Notes: generated by a model from the letters alone, not told the origin. DNA of 64,000 nt from Cloeon dipterum (GCF_949628265.1 NC_088786.1:13082001-13146000), one strand, 5' to 3'. Positions 11,640 through 23,245 are shown, counted from the first letter of the stretch. Numbers and translations are program-made.

Positions 11640-13095
11640 TTACACACTGCGATACTGAGTTTTCGCCGAGTTGGTGGATAATCCTTAGCCAAACTATAGT
11701 TATCAGAACGCACATTACCGCGTCACATGTAATTTGTAATTTCATTGAGAGATAAATGAGTTGCTGATTCCTGCTATGCGAGATATGTTCTTAAAAGCTC
11801 TAATAATACGCCAATAAATTAGACAATATTAATACGCCGTCAACACAGGGATTTGTTTCTTAGTAATTGACGGTTATATAATGGTTATAATGCTTCTCAG
11901 TTGATTATCTCTCAACAAACGAAATTTCACGGAAATTTGCATGCATGCACTCTGGTATTAATTTTCAGCACTTTGCTTCACACAATCTGCAAAGACTCAC
12001 ACGTTCTAACAAAAAAATTAATTAGAAAAATAATTATTTTTAAGCAGTCAAAGTCGTTTAAATACTCTGCCACGCAAGAACCCAATCCCAACAAGCAGCG
12101 TTTAAGGTGTTTTAAAAGTGTTGGTGATTGCCATTATTAAATATGAAGTGTATTTCGACGCGTGCACTATGGTGACTATGGTCGTGTTTGTCGGTTTTCT
12201 GCTTGCTTTGTAGCTTTTTATTATCCTCTGATTTTTTACTTTTTACATTTGTGCCACATTTATTATGACTTAGAATTTTTACTTAGAAGATTATCTGGCA
12301 AAAGACCAAAATATAAATCAACAGCAAGCGTATCAATCTATAAATGGTATCAGTTATTATATCCCGATCATATGTTCCCGTTAAATCCTCAAAAACGGCA
12401 GTGGACACAAAAAGAGTATAAAACACTAATAAAATTTTGTAATTAAGAAAACAATACAAAATTAGATTTGATAGATAGTGTAGAATTTTACACAAACATT
12501 AAAAAGCACATTTTTCAAAACAAACCTGATTTTATTGAGCATCCTGAATATTTAAGCAACATTTTTGTCGAAGTTTCATGCACATAATTTTGTTCTTTGG
12601 CACCCTAGTATGGCACCCAGCCACCTAGACCAACGTGAGCAGAACAGAGCACTAAGGTTAATTCACGGAATCATCTGCAAACAAGAAGATAATTGTACCG
12701 GTCGAGATGCAGCTTCTAAACAATGACTTGCTGTTTTCAAGAAGTGTAACTTAATTACAGGATCATCGAGCAGTGAAATAATTTACACCAGCCATTTCAA
12801 GGCCGCACATATCGATTTTTCCTATCGGAATTAAAAAATCATCTGTGCTGCAATAATTTTAGCGTACGTGTAAATTTGTTTTATCATAAGCCATATTAGA
12901 CTCGACTATTTTTTTATTTGCCAACGTTAATATTGCATTGATTTTGTGCATTTTTCACATTTAATTATTAAAACATATTATTCATTGAAAGAATTGTTTC
13001 ATAATTAATTAATACCGTAATAAAATATAGTTCATCAATTATTGACCGTTAAACGCTCTTATTTGCATTTTTTTGTTTCAATTTGATTGGAGTAC
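11640..13095. other. Intergenic DNA between mucin genes A and B
   Basis: AT-rich, without a chitin-binding domain or another recognisable gene. An open frame at 12162-12446 (+) resembles nothing I know. One degenerate retroelement-like stretch (12613-12726) is listed separately. ATTAAA on the - strand at 13097-13102 is the likely 3' processing signal for gene B. Confidence 0.45.
12613..12726 (+). mobile_element. Possible decayed non-LTR retrotransposon fragment
   Basis: One frame reads APSHLDQREQNRALRLIHGI. This resembles the segment after the polymerase core of LINE reverse transcriptases, where a motif of the form L..(L)ERVQNRALRLI is common. It ends at TGA after about 37 codons, with no flanking RT motifs visible. 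The assignment rests on one short motif. Confidence 0.25.
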
Positions 13096-13198
13096 ATTTA
13101 ATTTAGTCGACAGAGATAAAATAAATTACAATTTTTGTCTGTGTTGCAGTGATGGGAGATATGATGAAACAGTTTAATATTCAATATAAATTGATCAA

Positions 13199-14871
13199 CT
13201 ATACCATTAATTGCACATCACATTTTTGGCAATTTGCTATTAATGGATCTACGCATTTTCGCTCAGTGACGCTGAATTCTGTTCCTACGGGAAAGCATGG
13301 AACGAGTGTCGTTGTTCCTAAAAAGCATTGCTGGTAGACAGTGCAATCTGGTGGATAAGCTAAGCGAGTGGTCTCAAGGAATCTGCATTTTGGGATTGCT
13401 GGACACACAACTGATGGTTTAGTCGTCGTAGAAGTTGTGGTGGTCGTCGTCGGTCTTGTGGTTGTTGTTGTCGTCGGTCTAGTGGTTGTTGTTGTCGTCG
13501 GTCTAGTGGTTGTTGTTGTTGTAGGTTTGGGAGTGGTTGTTGTGGGGATTGGAGTTGTTGTTGGCCTAGTGGTTGTTGTAGGTGGTATAGTGGTTGTAGT
13601 AGGTGGTCTAGTGGTTGTTGTTGGTGGTCTAGTGGTTGTTGTCGTAGGTGGCCTGGTGGTTGTTGGCTTAGATGTTGTCGGCGCAACAGTTGTGGTAGAC
13701 TCGGAATTGCACTTCTGACATTTTGCGATTGACGGCTCCACGCACTGTCGTAATTCGACGCTGAACTCTGTTCCTTCAGGAATGCATGGCACCAAATATG
13801 AAAATCCAAGCACACATTGTTGGTAGATTGCACAATCAGGTGGATACGCTAAGCGAGTCAGTTCTAAAGGATGGCATTGAGGTTTCACAGGACACTCATT
13901 TGTTGGTTTAGTAGTGGTGCTTACTGGTTTAGTAGTAGTAGCGGTTGTTGTTGTTTTCGTTGTCGTAGGTTTAGTTGTTGTCGTGGTTGGCAACGTTGTT
14001 GTCGTTGTTCTGGTTGTTGTGGTGGTAGTTGGAGTGGTAGTGGTGGTGGTTGGCGTCGTTGTCGTCGTTGTCCTGGTTGTTGTCGTGGTAGTTGGAGTGG
14101 TAGTGGTGGTGGTTGGCGTCGTTGTCGTCGTTGTCCTGGTTGTTGTCGAGGTAGTTGGAGTGGTAGTTGTGGTTGGCGTCGTTGTTGTAGTTGGAGTGGT
14201 TGTTGTAGTGGTTGTTGTCGTGGTAGTTAGGGTGGTTGTTGTGGTGGTTGGCGTCGTTGTTGTCGTTGTTCTGGTTGTTGTTGAGGTTGGTGTGGTGGTA
14301 GTTGGTGCAATTGTTGTAGGACTACAAACCAAGCAATTTGCTATCGCTGGATCTTGGCACTCTAAAGCGTTTGGGTTGAATTCCTGTCCATCAGGACAGA
14401 AAACAAGAATACTTGAACCATAGGCGCATTGTTTGAAAATTCTGCAGTCTGGAGGGTAAGGGAGCATTGAAAAACCGAAATTTGGGCAAGGTTTTTCTGG
14501 AGGACACGGTTGAGATGCTTGTGTCGCATCGAATATGCTAACACGCTTGCTTTGGGTACGTGCACAGGACGTTGCTTCTGCATGCATGCAAGTATTGGTT
14601 GTCGAATCAAAGTGGTATCCTTCAGGGCAATTAAATGTGATCGCTTGTCCGTTGTAGCAACGGTAATAGCTATTGCAGCTGGTATGTGGATAAAATTCTA
14701 CAAATCCTGAGGAGCAATCAGGCTCTTCTAAACCCAAAGAAGCATGACCCAACGCTGCCACCGCGCACGCCAGAAGAAGGTCTGTGAACGAAAACATATG
14801 GTACCATGTAGTCATAATTAAAAATATTTCAGTGTTTTTATATGGAGCAAACGATTAAAGTTTTTACTCAT
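13199..14871 (-). CDS. Secreted chitin-binding mucin B, four peritrophin-A domains
   Basis: The main exon 14781-13199 encodes four CBM14 domains: (1) EEPDCSSGF to TSCA, (2) CPPEKPC to NCLVC, (3) CPVKPQC to KCQKC and (4) CPAIPKC to NCQKC. The last three are separated by long TTTTTP/TTTTRP mucin linkers. The start is uncertain. Alignment with genes A and C puts an acceptor (GTTCACAG) at 14782 in the same phase. The only fitting upstream donor is a 4-base exon, ATG A, at 14871-14868, which would give MNLLLACAVAALGHAS as signal peptide (528 residues in all). Alternatively an unspliced Met at 14797 (MFSFTDLLLACAVA) lies just below a TATA-like CATATAAAAAC at about 14834-14844. Either way the product is secreted. 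Role inferred as in gene A: matrix mucin binding chitin. Confidence 0.85.
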
Positions 14872-17530
14872 TAGTCGTATGGGTTGGCTAAATGATAAAG
14901 CAAACAGACATGATTATTGTATAATAATATTAAACATTTTAGCCACTGTCATCAATTCAATTATTAATCCAAACTTCTTTTTAAAACTGTTTGGCTTAAA
15001 ACACGAAGCACGAATTAAAATACTACAACTACTGGAAACGAATAAAGTTTAAAGGCTTTAGGTGACACCTTAATTGCGAGGCGTTTCATTAATGACTGCG
15101 AACTCATTTATCTGCCGCTTGCTAGGCAACATTGTTAAGTGACCACTGACCAAGCTTTTAATACAACTAAAAGGGATTTATTTTCAAAGTACTTGATCCC
15201 CAGTTTCATTTACCATGGTAATTAAATCATGTTACGCGTAGAAAAGAAAAAAATCATCAACTATTCAAAATAAGTGCGTTGTCTATACTCAAGGGTGGTG
15301 TTGTAGACTCTTCTCTAACGCACAGTGGCCTTATTATAATAGCCTCTGTTAGTCAATTCCATTTAATGACTCCCTTGCAAGGGTTTTCCATTTGCTTGTT
15401 GGAGGTAGCCACCATTATTTATTTAGACCTTTTAAAAGACCATCATTAAATCAAAATCACACAATTTTTTATAGGAGCAAAACATTTGATGGTATCTAAA
15501 GAGTTCATTTCAATTATAATAAGCAAAAGTTCTTTACTTACATCTCATTTTTAGCTGCTGTTTATCGCAAACGATACAGGAGGCACGGATTCTTCTAAAC
15601 GTTTGGCAAACTACAGCCAAATGCACGGATTTTTACTTCTTCCTGTGATTGGCATTATCTAATTTAAGTACTTGAAGTGTCGGAATTTTCACTGATGTTT
15701 GCATGACAATTAAATTAGTTTTCAATTAAGATAAGATTCAATTCAAATTAAAGGTTAAACATTTGTATTTTTCAGTAGCATGATAAGATATTCAACCAAG
15801 AGAAGAATTAGATTTGCTACTTTGATATTTACAAATTAGCAATGCGAGATTAATTGATATCATCAATAATTATGTCATTGTTACTAATTTTGTCCAAATT
15901 ATGTATTTATTGAGCGTAAATAACGGGTCACAGGATAGTTTTGGCGTTGTAGATATAATCGGACGAAATGACACTATCAATCAGTCTTAACTCAACGAGT
16001 TACCAAAAATATTTTGAGGTGTTTTACAGGACATTTTTGATGAATTTTGAGAGTGCAACGACTCATTTTGAGTTGGTGCAATATTAAAGTTAAAGGGTTG
16101 AATTCCTCATGTCAAGCCCGATCGAATGAACACCAAATTTGAGGTCATCGGTCAAGGTCAAAAGTCACCCAGGGTCATTTTAAAAAATTTCGAAAGTGTT
16201 TTATGAGATTTTGAAAATAAGCACCATATTTTATAGATAAATAAATCCGAAACGCTCCTCGCGCTCCTCAAATGTGGTCACAGGGTACATGTGATCTTTT
16301 GTGAAAATTTCAAGATAGCACTCAGCTTCATTTTCGAGAAATTCAATTTTGAGTCTCGAAATTCACAAATTTTTCAGTTTTTGCGAATGTTGTGACCGCT
16401 AAATCTTGGGTCCCAACTTCCCAACCTTCAGATATGCAGAAACTGCATACCGCTTGACTTCTCCTGATGATCAGCAGAATGGATTTCATCCCTCAACCCC
16501 TAACGGCTCCAATTTCATTCCTACGAGTCAAATAGTGAATATTTTAAATCAGGTCTCGCGCAATTTTTTTATTTTATATCTGGAATTTGGAAATTTGACT
16601 TTTGAAATTGGGTAGTAATACAGGATATGATTTAACACATTTTTGAATGGATAATATGAGTTTGACATACTATTATTAACAGCAGTAGCAAACACTCGAC
16701 TTCCAGAAAAATAGATTGAAAATATTAGTGGCTTATTTTTGTTTTAAACCCCATAACAAAATAACGAGCACCAAAGAGCAGGTTATTTGCATCCATGTTG
16801 AAATGAAAAAAGCCTTTTTTTATTAAATGCTTCTTGAAGAGTTGTATGGATCAATGGGAAATCTTTATCAATTTTGAATTAATTAAGATATCGTGTCTCA
16901 AAAATATCTCCTCAGTCAACTACTGCTCACACTAGCCAACAATTAAAATAGTTAATCTTTGACAAAAAGGGAAAACCAATACGGGTGAATTACTTTAAAA
17001 TAATTTACGCTTGTGACAGTATCCATATTAAAAACTTATTTAGAAGTAATTAGTTTAAGGGTAATTTTAATTTGCTAATATTCAGCACAGAAAAATGACT
17101 AAAATTGCGACACAGAGAGAACTGATTTTATTTTATTTTTATTTACCATGTCATTCCTGCTCAACACAAACCAACGAGAGATATTATTCAAATTTAGAAA
17201 AATCACATATGACAAACTTTTGAATATTGCAGCTCATTGCGGTAAGTGAATATTAATTTCGTGTTTTGATCAATTTAGATGTTGTCTACTTGTCTTCACT
17301 CATTCTGATTGCTGTTAGCAAGTTGATTAATTATCTGACAGCATAATTCGTTCATTGAAAATAGTAGTTATAATTTTTATGACTGAAGGTCATATGGAAC
17401 AAATGAAGGTTGAATGGAACAAATGTAAATTTTGGAGTTGAAAGTTAGAAATTCAATATTTTTAGGCTCAATAATGTTCATATTTTAGATATTGTAAAGG
17501 AGGGAGTAAAATAAGGTGTGCATTAAAAAT
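14872..17530. other. Intergenic DNA between mucin genes B and C
   Basis: AT-rich, no gene seen. About 16000-16620 differs in texture, with long runs of GAAATTC/TTTGAA-like words and several GGTCA repeats; it reads like a non-coding dispersed repeat (listed separately). The remainder shows nothing I can assign. Confidence 0.4.
16010..16620. repeat. Probable non-coding dispersed repeat with GGTCA half-sites
   Basis: Texture unlike its flanks: a text rich in CAAATTTGAGG, TTTTGAAAAT and TCGAGAAATTCAA words, typical of unclassified insect repeats. At about 16145-16180 GGTCA/AGTCA words recur closely (GGTCAtcGGTCAaGGTCA, then AAAAGTCACCCAGGGTCA). No terminal repeats were found, so the borders are approximate and the repeat status is an inference. 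Confidence 0.3.
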
Positions 17531-17532
17531 AA

Positions 17533-17538
17533 TTTATT
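17533..17538 (-). terminator. Poly(A) signal candidate, mucin gene C
   Basis: AATAAA on the - strand about 50 bp after the stop at 17586-17588. Confidence 0.5.
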
Positions 17539-17585
17539 TTAATTGCTTATTTACTCTACAATACAAAGGAGATCTGCATAAATTG

Positions 17586-19415
17586 TTATGCAACACAATT
17601 AGTGCAGCGTGCTATTGAGGGTGCGACACAATCGCCAATTTCTTCGCCGAATTCCAGACCCCACATGCAATTAAGCTCACGGCCGATACCATCGATACAT
17701 TGAAGGTATTTCTTGCAGTCTCTTGGCACAGGAAGTTTTATACTTGCTACATCAGTGGGGCATTCTGGGTTTACACAAGGAATAACCGTTGTTATCTCTT
17801 CTGTTGTTGTTGATGGTTCTGTAGTTGTTGACGCGTCCGTTGTTGTTGATATCACCTCTGTGGTTGTTGAAACTGTTGTTGTTGGCTCCGTGGTCGTAAC
17901 TGTCGTCGATTCTGTTGTAGTCGTTGACGGCACCGGTGTCGTTGTTAATGGAATGCATGTTTTGCATCCGGATTCGGAAGCTGGAACACATTGCTTCGTT
18001 GCAGCGTTGAATTGAGTTCCAAGTGGAAGACATGGAAGAATCGTTTGTTCTCCAAATGAGCATTGAATGTATAAAGCGCAATTAGAATAGAATGGAAGTC
18101 TGGTCAACTCAAATGGTCTGCAAGTAGGATCAGGTGGACACTCTCCAATGGTTGTAGTAGATAGAATCGTTGTTGTTGGTTCAGGAGTTGTTGTTGTAGT
18201 TGTGGTAGGAGTAGTAGTTGTTGGTGTAGTTGTGGTAGGGGTAGTGGTTGTTGGTGTAGTTGTGGTAGGGGTAGTAGTTGTTGGTGTAGTTGTAGTAGGG
18301 GTAGTAGTTGTAACCGTTGTGGTTGGGGGAAGAGTTGTCGATTGAGCCCCACATTTAGGGCAGTTGGCAATAGCTGGATCAACGCATTCTCTGAGTGTTG
18401 CGCTGAATTCAGTTCCAACAGGCAAACATGGAAGTATAGTTGAGGCTCCCAGGATGCATTGCTGATAAATGGTGCAATCTGATGGAACTGCAAGCCTAGT
18501 GATTTGTAGTGGTCCACATGTAGGTGCTGGTGGACAACCATCAACGGGGGTTGTGGTTGGTGGAAGAGTGGTGGTTGTAGTGGGTGTTGTCATGGTAGTT
18601 GTAGGAGTTGTGGTCGTAGGAGTGGTGGTCGTAGGGGTTGTGGTCGTAGGAGTGGTGGTTGTAGGTGTGGTGGTTGTTGGTGTGGTGGTTGTTGGAGTGG
18701 TGGTTGTTGGTGTGGTGGTCGTAGTAGTGGTAGTCGTAGGGGTTGTGGTCGTAGTAGTGGTAGTCGTAGGAGTAGTGGTTGTTGAGGTGGTTGTGGTTGA
18801 AGTTGTACTAGTAGAAGTTGGGAGTGAAGTTGTAGTTTGCGGCGCACAAGCATAACACTCGGCAATCATTACATCTAAGCATTCAAGCGCAATGGGACTG
18901 AACTCTTGGCCTGCAGGACAGGCTACAATAATACTTATTCCAAAAATGCATTGCTTAAACATTCTACAATCGGGTGGATATGGAACCATCGTCAAACCCC
19001 ATACTGGACATTGTGGTTCAGGTGGACATGGAGCTAGTTGTGGTGTAGACAATGTGAAATCCTTTGAAGTTGTTTTGCTTTTTTGGTGTTCATTAAGACA
19101 AATAGCACAGTTTGATCTGTCTAGTCCGCAAATCTCTTTTGATGGGTTAAAATATTGACCAAAGGGGCACTTGAAAGTTAGAGCAACTCCGTTCCGGCAT
19201 GCATAAAACTGGTTGCAATCAGCATGTGGGTGCAGCTCATCTAGTCCAGAGGAGCAGTCTGGCTCATGAGGGCACGAGCTTGCTAGGCTTAAAAAAGCCA
19301 ACAGGCCCACCAAAACTAGGGCTAGAAATCATAAATATTTTAGCTTAGTTTTGTCAATGCAAATAAAATTTATGACTCTTCATTATTAAAATGTAATGAT
19401 CTACTCACATTTCAT
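17586..19415 (-). CDS. Secreted chitin-binding mucin C, five peritrophin-A domains
   Basis: Two coding exons: 19415-19409 (ATG AAA T, then donor GTGAG) and 19321-17586, spliced over an 87-bp intron to 580 residues. The spliced start gives the signal peptide MKSLVLVGLLAFLSLASS; reading without the intron leaves no Met in front of it. Five CBM14 domains follow: CPHEPDC-NCAIC, CPPEPQC-ECYAC, CPPAPTC-NCPKC, CPPDPTC-GCKTC and CVNPEC-RCTNC. Linkers of (TTTTP)n lie between domains 2/3 and 3/4, and a TTTE/VSTTTE linker between 4/5. Domains 3 and 4 resemble 3 and 4 of gene B (LTRLA, GTEFS, CVDPAIANC), so B and C are close duplicates. An initiator-like TCAGT on the - strand at 19426-19430 lies just upstream of the ATG. 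Expected role: chitin-bound secreted mucin. Confidence 0.9.
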
Positions 19416-19430
19416 CAGAAGGGAGACTGA

Positions 19431-20249
19431 AATACGTTGTGGTGTCTGCAAATATTTCCTATCGTCTAATTTGATCGATTAACAGTAACCCACCTTTTAT
19501 GCAAAATGAACTGTTGACATTATCTGTTTGATTTGTTGATTCCATTTGTTTGAGATATGCATTTGAATATGTTTTTTCGCAGTCTCTATTGATATTTTCC
19601 TTCTTCAGACACCAAATCAGCGCGTCATAGTCCAACACTGTTATCAGATAGATCGAATTAAGAGTAAAGATATGAGAATCTGAGGGAAACAAATATGTTC
19701 TGTATTTTAATTATCTCATTTAATTGTTTAATAATTACACACGATCACACAAATATGTTTCAGTAACTTATTCTGCTTCGATTTTGCTCTAAGTAGACGG
19801 ATCCTCTAGCTCTCTGCTTTTTGAATTGCTTAAAATATTATCTTGCACGGGATCACAGGTCTTTTTTGCGATTAAAACTTGAAATGCGTGATAACTAGCT
19901 CCAAATATTAAGCAAATAAGTCATTATAAATTAGCTGCATTCCATTTGACAGATTACTTAAAGAGATTTGAAGTAGTTTTCATGTTCGTGCCTCCTAAGG
20001 AGCCAGTAATTAGTTAAAGATAAACGCTCTGAAGTGCGTCCTATGATAAGCCATTATTCAAATACTCATCAAGAAACATCTCGATTCACTAATCACTAAA
20101 ATTGTTCAACGTAATTATTGCTGTATATTTCAACTCAGCATATTTTCTGGTTTTGTGATATCAAATGATGATTTGCAAGTTTTTATTTTGAGCTTCTTTC
20201 GAAGTATTTATTATTCTTTAATGGCATGGCTTAGCTTGGAGAAGTGCTA
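19431..20249. other. Intergenic DNA between mucin C and the lipase
   Basis: AT-rich; no domain, repeat or RNA gene recognised. It probably holds the upstream promoter of mucin C at its left end. Confidence 0.4.
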
Positions 20250-20255
20250 TTTATT
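20250..20255 (-). terminator. Poly(A) signal of the lipase gene
   Basis: AATAAA on the - strand begins only 6 bases after the lipase stop codon (TAA, 20263-20261), implying a very short 3' UTR. Confidence 0.6.
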
Positions 20256-20260
20256 TAGGG

Positions 20261-22134
20261 TTATCCAAGAGCGTATGGCGGAACATCTGATGTTTGCAAG
20301 AAAAAAAATCCTCTTGTGCTGTAAAATTTTGCGGTGAGATAGAAGGTGTCTGAAAGTATGAAATTCCTCACTCTTCAGGCGTTGGGTAGCCCATAGGAAC
20401 CTCTGTATTCCCGCCGCAAGCTCCAATTTGAAAATCCTCCCAAGATGTGCATTGAACAGCTCGAAATTCACTCGATTCGATCGACTCGATGAAGAAAACC
20501 CAACACCGTTCGTGACTACAAGATGCTGCGACACGTAACCATTTCATTATCAATGTGTTGTTTGCTATTTTAAAAATTAAATTGAAAATAACTTAATACC
20601 AGCTTATCACTATGAGTGATACAATAGTCTTTTAGTAATTTATTGTAACATTTATAACACTCGTGCGCTCCTTTGTCTTTTGCACCGAGAGAAATTTGGG
20701 GCTCTGTATTTTTGCATTCAGAAGTAAACCTCTATTTAAGTTAAAGTAAAAATTCCTTTTTTAACTTTTAAAAATGGGAAATTCTCTCCAAAACTTCCAG
20801 TATTTATTGCGGTTTTAACTTCCTTTATTTTTTCTGCAAGAATAATTATCTTTTGTTGGATAATTTTGCTGTGATATCAAAAGTATAATATATTATCTAA
20901 ATTTGAATCTAACTCTACTAATTTGAATTCTCGTGTGATCCAGCTGGTACGTTTTCTACCTATGATATATATTAACATATTTATTTGCCACGCAAAAGCA
21001 ATTTTGATTCATTCACGATATAAGAATGTGTATGATTGATTTCATTTTTAACCTGTTGGATCAAACCCGCAGCCAGGTTGTTTGTGCACTCCACCGTTAG
21101 GGTAAAAGTCCACATGGCCGATAGGCAGGTCGAACCCCAGCAAGCCTCCACAAGTATGGATAACGTCCACGAAGATTGCGTCAGTCGAAGCTAATCTTTC
21201 CGTCACATTTTCATAGCTAAAAAGAGGCAACGCTGGGTCCAGTCCTATTTTACCATTACATCAACTTTAGAAGGTTATGAAATACTAGCAGTTTTTTCAT
21301 CAAAAGTGGGACCTGTAATGCGACCGACACGTCCGTTAAGAAACTTTCCCCCAAATCCACAAACATGGGCTCCAAGAGAGTGACCCAGACAGTGAACTTT
21401 CGTTAGTTGCACCCCAGAGCTCTCTTCCAGAAATCCTAAAAGGTTTCCGAGATGGAATCCCACTGGTTTAGTGTTTGCTTTTGCCACGTTGTACAGAGGA
21501 CTAGCGGCTGGTTTTTCCCAGTCAACTGCAATCACATTGCAATCCTCGATTGTAATGAACACTAAAAATAGAAATAAAAAAATTAAAAGTGATAGAGGGG
21601 GATTAGCACTTCTTACAATCAGTCATGTTTCTAATCCAGTCAAGATAACCATTGCTTCCAAAACCATGGACCAAAATTTTTATGCATTTAGAACCATCAA
21701 AATAAGTACCATTCAAATCGTTAGCATATATTTCCGAGGGCTCGTCTGGATTTAAGCTGAAGTATTAAAAGAGTTGCAATGTTGCAAATTGTTGCTAAAA
21801 ACATTTCTTGTAATTCAATTTTGTTAAATTTTGCTTTCATTACCTCATTTAGGTATTTTCATTATCAATTAAAATAAGGGCCCATTAATATTTTACCTTG
21901 TGTACAGCAGAAAGTTGACGTCATTGTCCAAATCTACTTCAAAGTAGTCCCCTTCATCAATCATCTGGTCTGATAGATCTGTCAACCCGGCCGAGGCTGC
22001 TGCTGATTTTGCAATTTTCACGACGTGAATTGTTAAGTGCCGCTTTATGAACTTATTGTAAACCTACCAGCATGCTGCAAATGCAGCATAGGCGACAAAA
22101 CGATCAATAATGCAATCAAAAGCGGTTCTTTCAT
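20261..22134 (-). CDS. Secreted pancreatic-lipase-like triacylglycerol lipase
   Basis: Seven exons assembled by hand, all with GT..AG borders and compatible phases: 22134-22068, 22002-21897, 21756-21617, 21561-21313, 21244-21053, 20525-20372 and 20318-20261 (321 residues). Exon 1 encodes a signal peptide ([18 protein letters not shown]). The alpha/beta-hydrolase core contains ILVHGFGSN (oxyanion region), the nucleophile elbow GHSLGAH (Ser about residue 166), GLDPALPLF (catalytic Asp about 190) and SCSHERC (catalytic His about 256), and ends [17 protein letters not shown], typical of the insect pancreatic-lipase family. The triad is intact, so it is likely an active secreted lipase or phospholipase that cleaves ester lipids in gut or haemolymph; the substrate cannot be told from sequence. 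The exon 4 donor (GTCCCA) is weak but needed to join ITG to LDPA. Confidence 0.92.
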
Positions 22135-22195
22135 GGCGGCCAATTGTGCTGGCGGAGGTGCTTGCTAGGTATTGTTGTTGTGTATAGGCGTAAAT

Positions 22196-22231
22196 ACTGG
22201 GGTGCGTGACATAGAAGGTCCTTTTTAAAGA
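22196..22231 (-). promoter_or_regulatory. Core promoter of the lipase gene
   Basis: On the - strand TTTAAAA starts at 22229 and a CCAGT initiator has its A at 22198, exactly 31 bases downstream, the canonical TATA-Inr distance. This predicts a 64-base 5' UTR before the ATG at 22134. A CACTTGAG (22254-22261) sits about 60 bp upstream of the predicted start. Confidence 0.55.
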
Positions 22232-22253
22232 GGTGTCGAGCTGATTATCTGGC

Positions 22254-23072
22254 CACTTGAGATAGATGTTCTTGAGTACTTTTACCACCTTTATTAGCCC
22301 TCTAAAATTTATTTTCTGAGAAATGAATTATGTACCCCTCAAGAAAAGAAATGTGCTCAAAATTTGAATTCAAGATAGATTCTGTTATTTTGACATCTCT
22401 TTGATATGGAAATCAGCCTTTCTTCAAACTGGCTTACTCTAGCTGTCACTTTCTAACCAAGCAAATAGTATCATGAATAATAAGTGCACCGAACGGCTGC
22501 TACATTTCTTGGTGTCAGATCATTGAGTTAAAGTATAATAAAATCATTTTTGATCACTATTAAAAATTGTACCCTATATTTGTGATCAACTATATTGCTT
22601 TAAATATATATCGGTTGCATTATTTTACTGATTCATGTGCATTTTTAATTCCCTCATATCATTGCCACAGAATTTGCATTAAGGTTTTTTTGCTAAAGTA
22701 ACCCTCCCAATGAAAAATAGTAAGGCAACAGCTGTGAATCACGTCATTCTTGAATTTTCTTAAAATTACATATAAAAAATCAGCCTACTTGAAGGTGACA
22801 CATGTTTTGTAATTTGTTCAAGAGGCCGAAAGTACGCGTTTCCGATAATACGGCCACTTGAGATTAGACATGGGTGTCGCCATTAGCAAGTTGACAAGGG
22901 AACACTTGAGCACTTTTTGCGTGGCAGCCGAGATGACGTGATTAAGATTCGCCGCGGCAGCAGGCACCATTTGTTCGGGAAACCAACGCACACATGCTGT
23001 GTTATTAACCACATGAACCACAATAAAGTTGGAATTTCCTTGCGTCACAATGAAAGACTTTCATCACTTGAG
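22254..23072. promoter_or_regulatory. Cluster of four CACTTGAG motifs near the lipase promoter
   Basis: CACTTGAG occurs at 22254-22261, 22855-22862, 22903-22910 and 23065-23072, all in the same orientation, plus a CACTTG at 23155-23160. The reverse complement CTCAAGTG contains TCAAGTG, the established preferred site of NK-2-class homeodomain proteins. An 8-mer is expected far less than once in 0.9 kb. The nearest site is about 60 bp upstream of the predicted lipase start. Confidence 0.45.
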
Positions 23073-23245
23073 ATACTATTATAATCGGTGCGGCTGTGGA
23101 CTTAAAACCAAGCACCAAACGCGTGCATCTGCTCTCAAAATAAAAATACTGCATCACTTGTTTCAAATCGGGAACAGGAGGTAAAGATTGGTTGACCCTG
23201 GTTGATATCGCGCTGAGGTGATTAAGACTAATTTTGCTAGCCAAG

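Noticed and set aside
13149-13337. + strand frame overlapping the 3' end of mucin B
   Set aside because: Overlaps the conserved last CBM14 domain on the other strand and has no similarity of its own.
20368-20553. Lipase ending at the TGA after PTPEE
   Set aside because: A donor (GTGAGG) overlaps that TGA. A further exon at 20318-20261 restores the family's usual ending [17 protein letters not shown] in the right phase, followed at once by AATAAA.
21048-21230. Short lipase-like frame ending at a stop directly after FDPTG
   Set aside because: Taken as the end of the protein it would lack the catalytic His. GTTAAA after CCAACAG serves as a donor, and the exon at 20525-20372 supplies SCSHERC in phase, so the gene continues.
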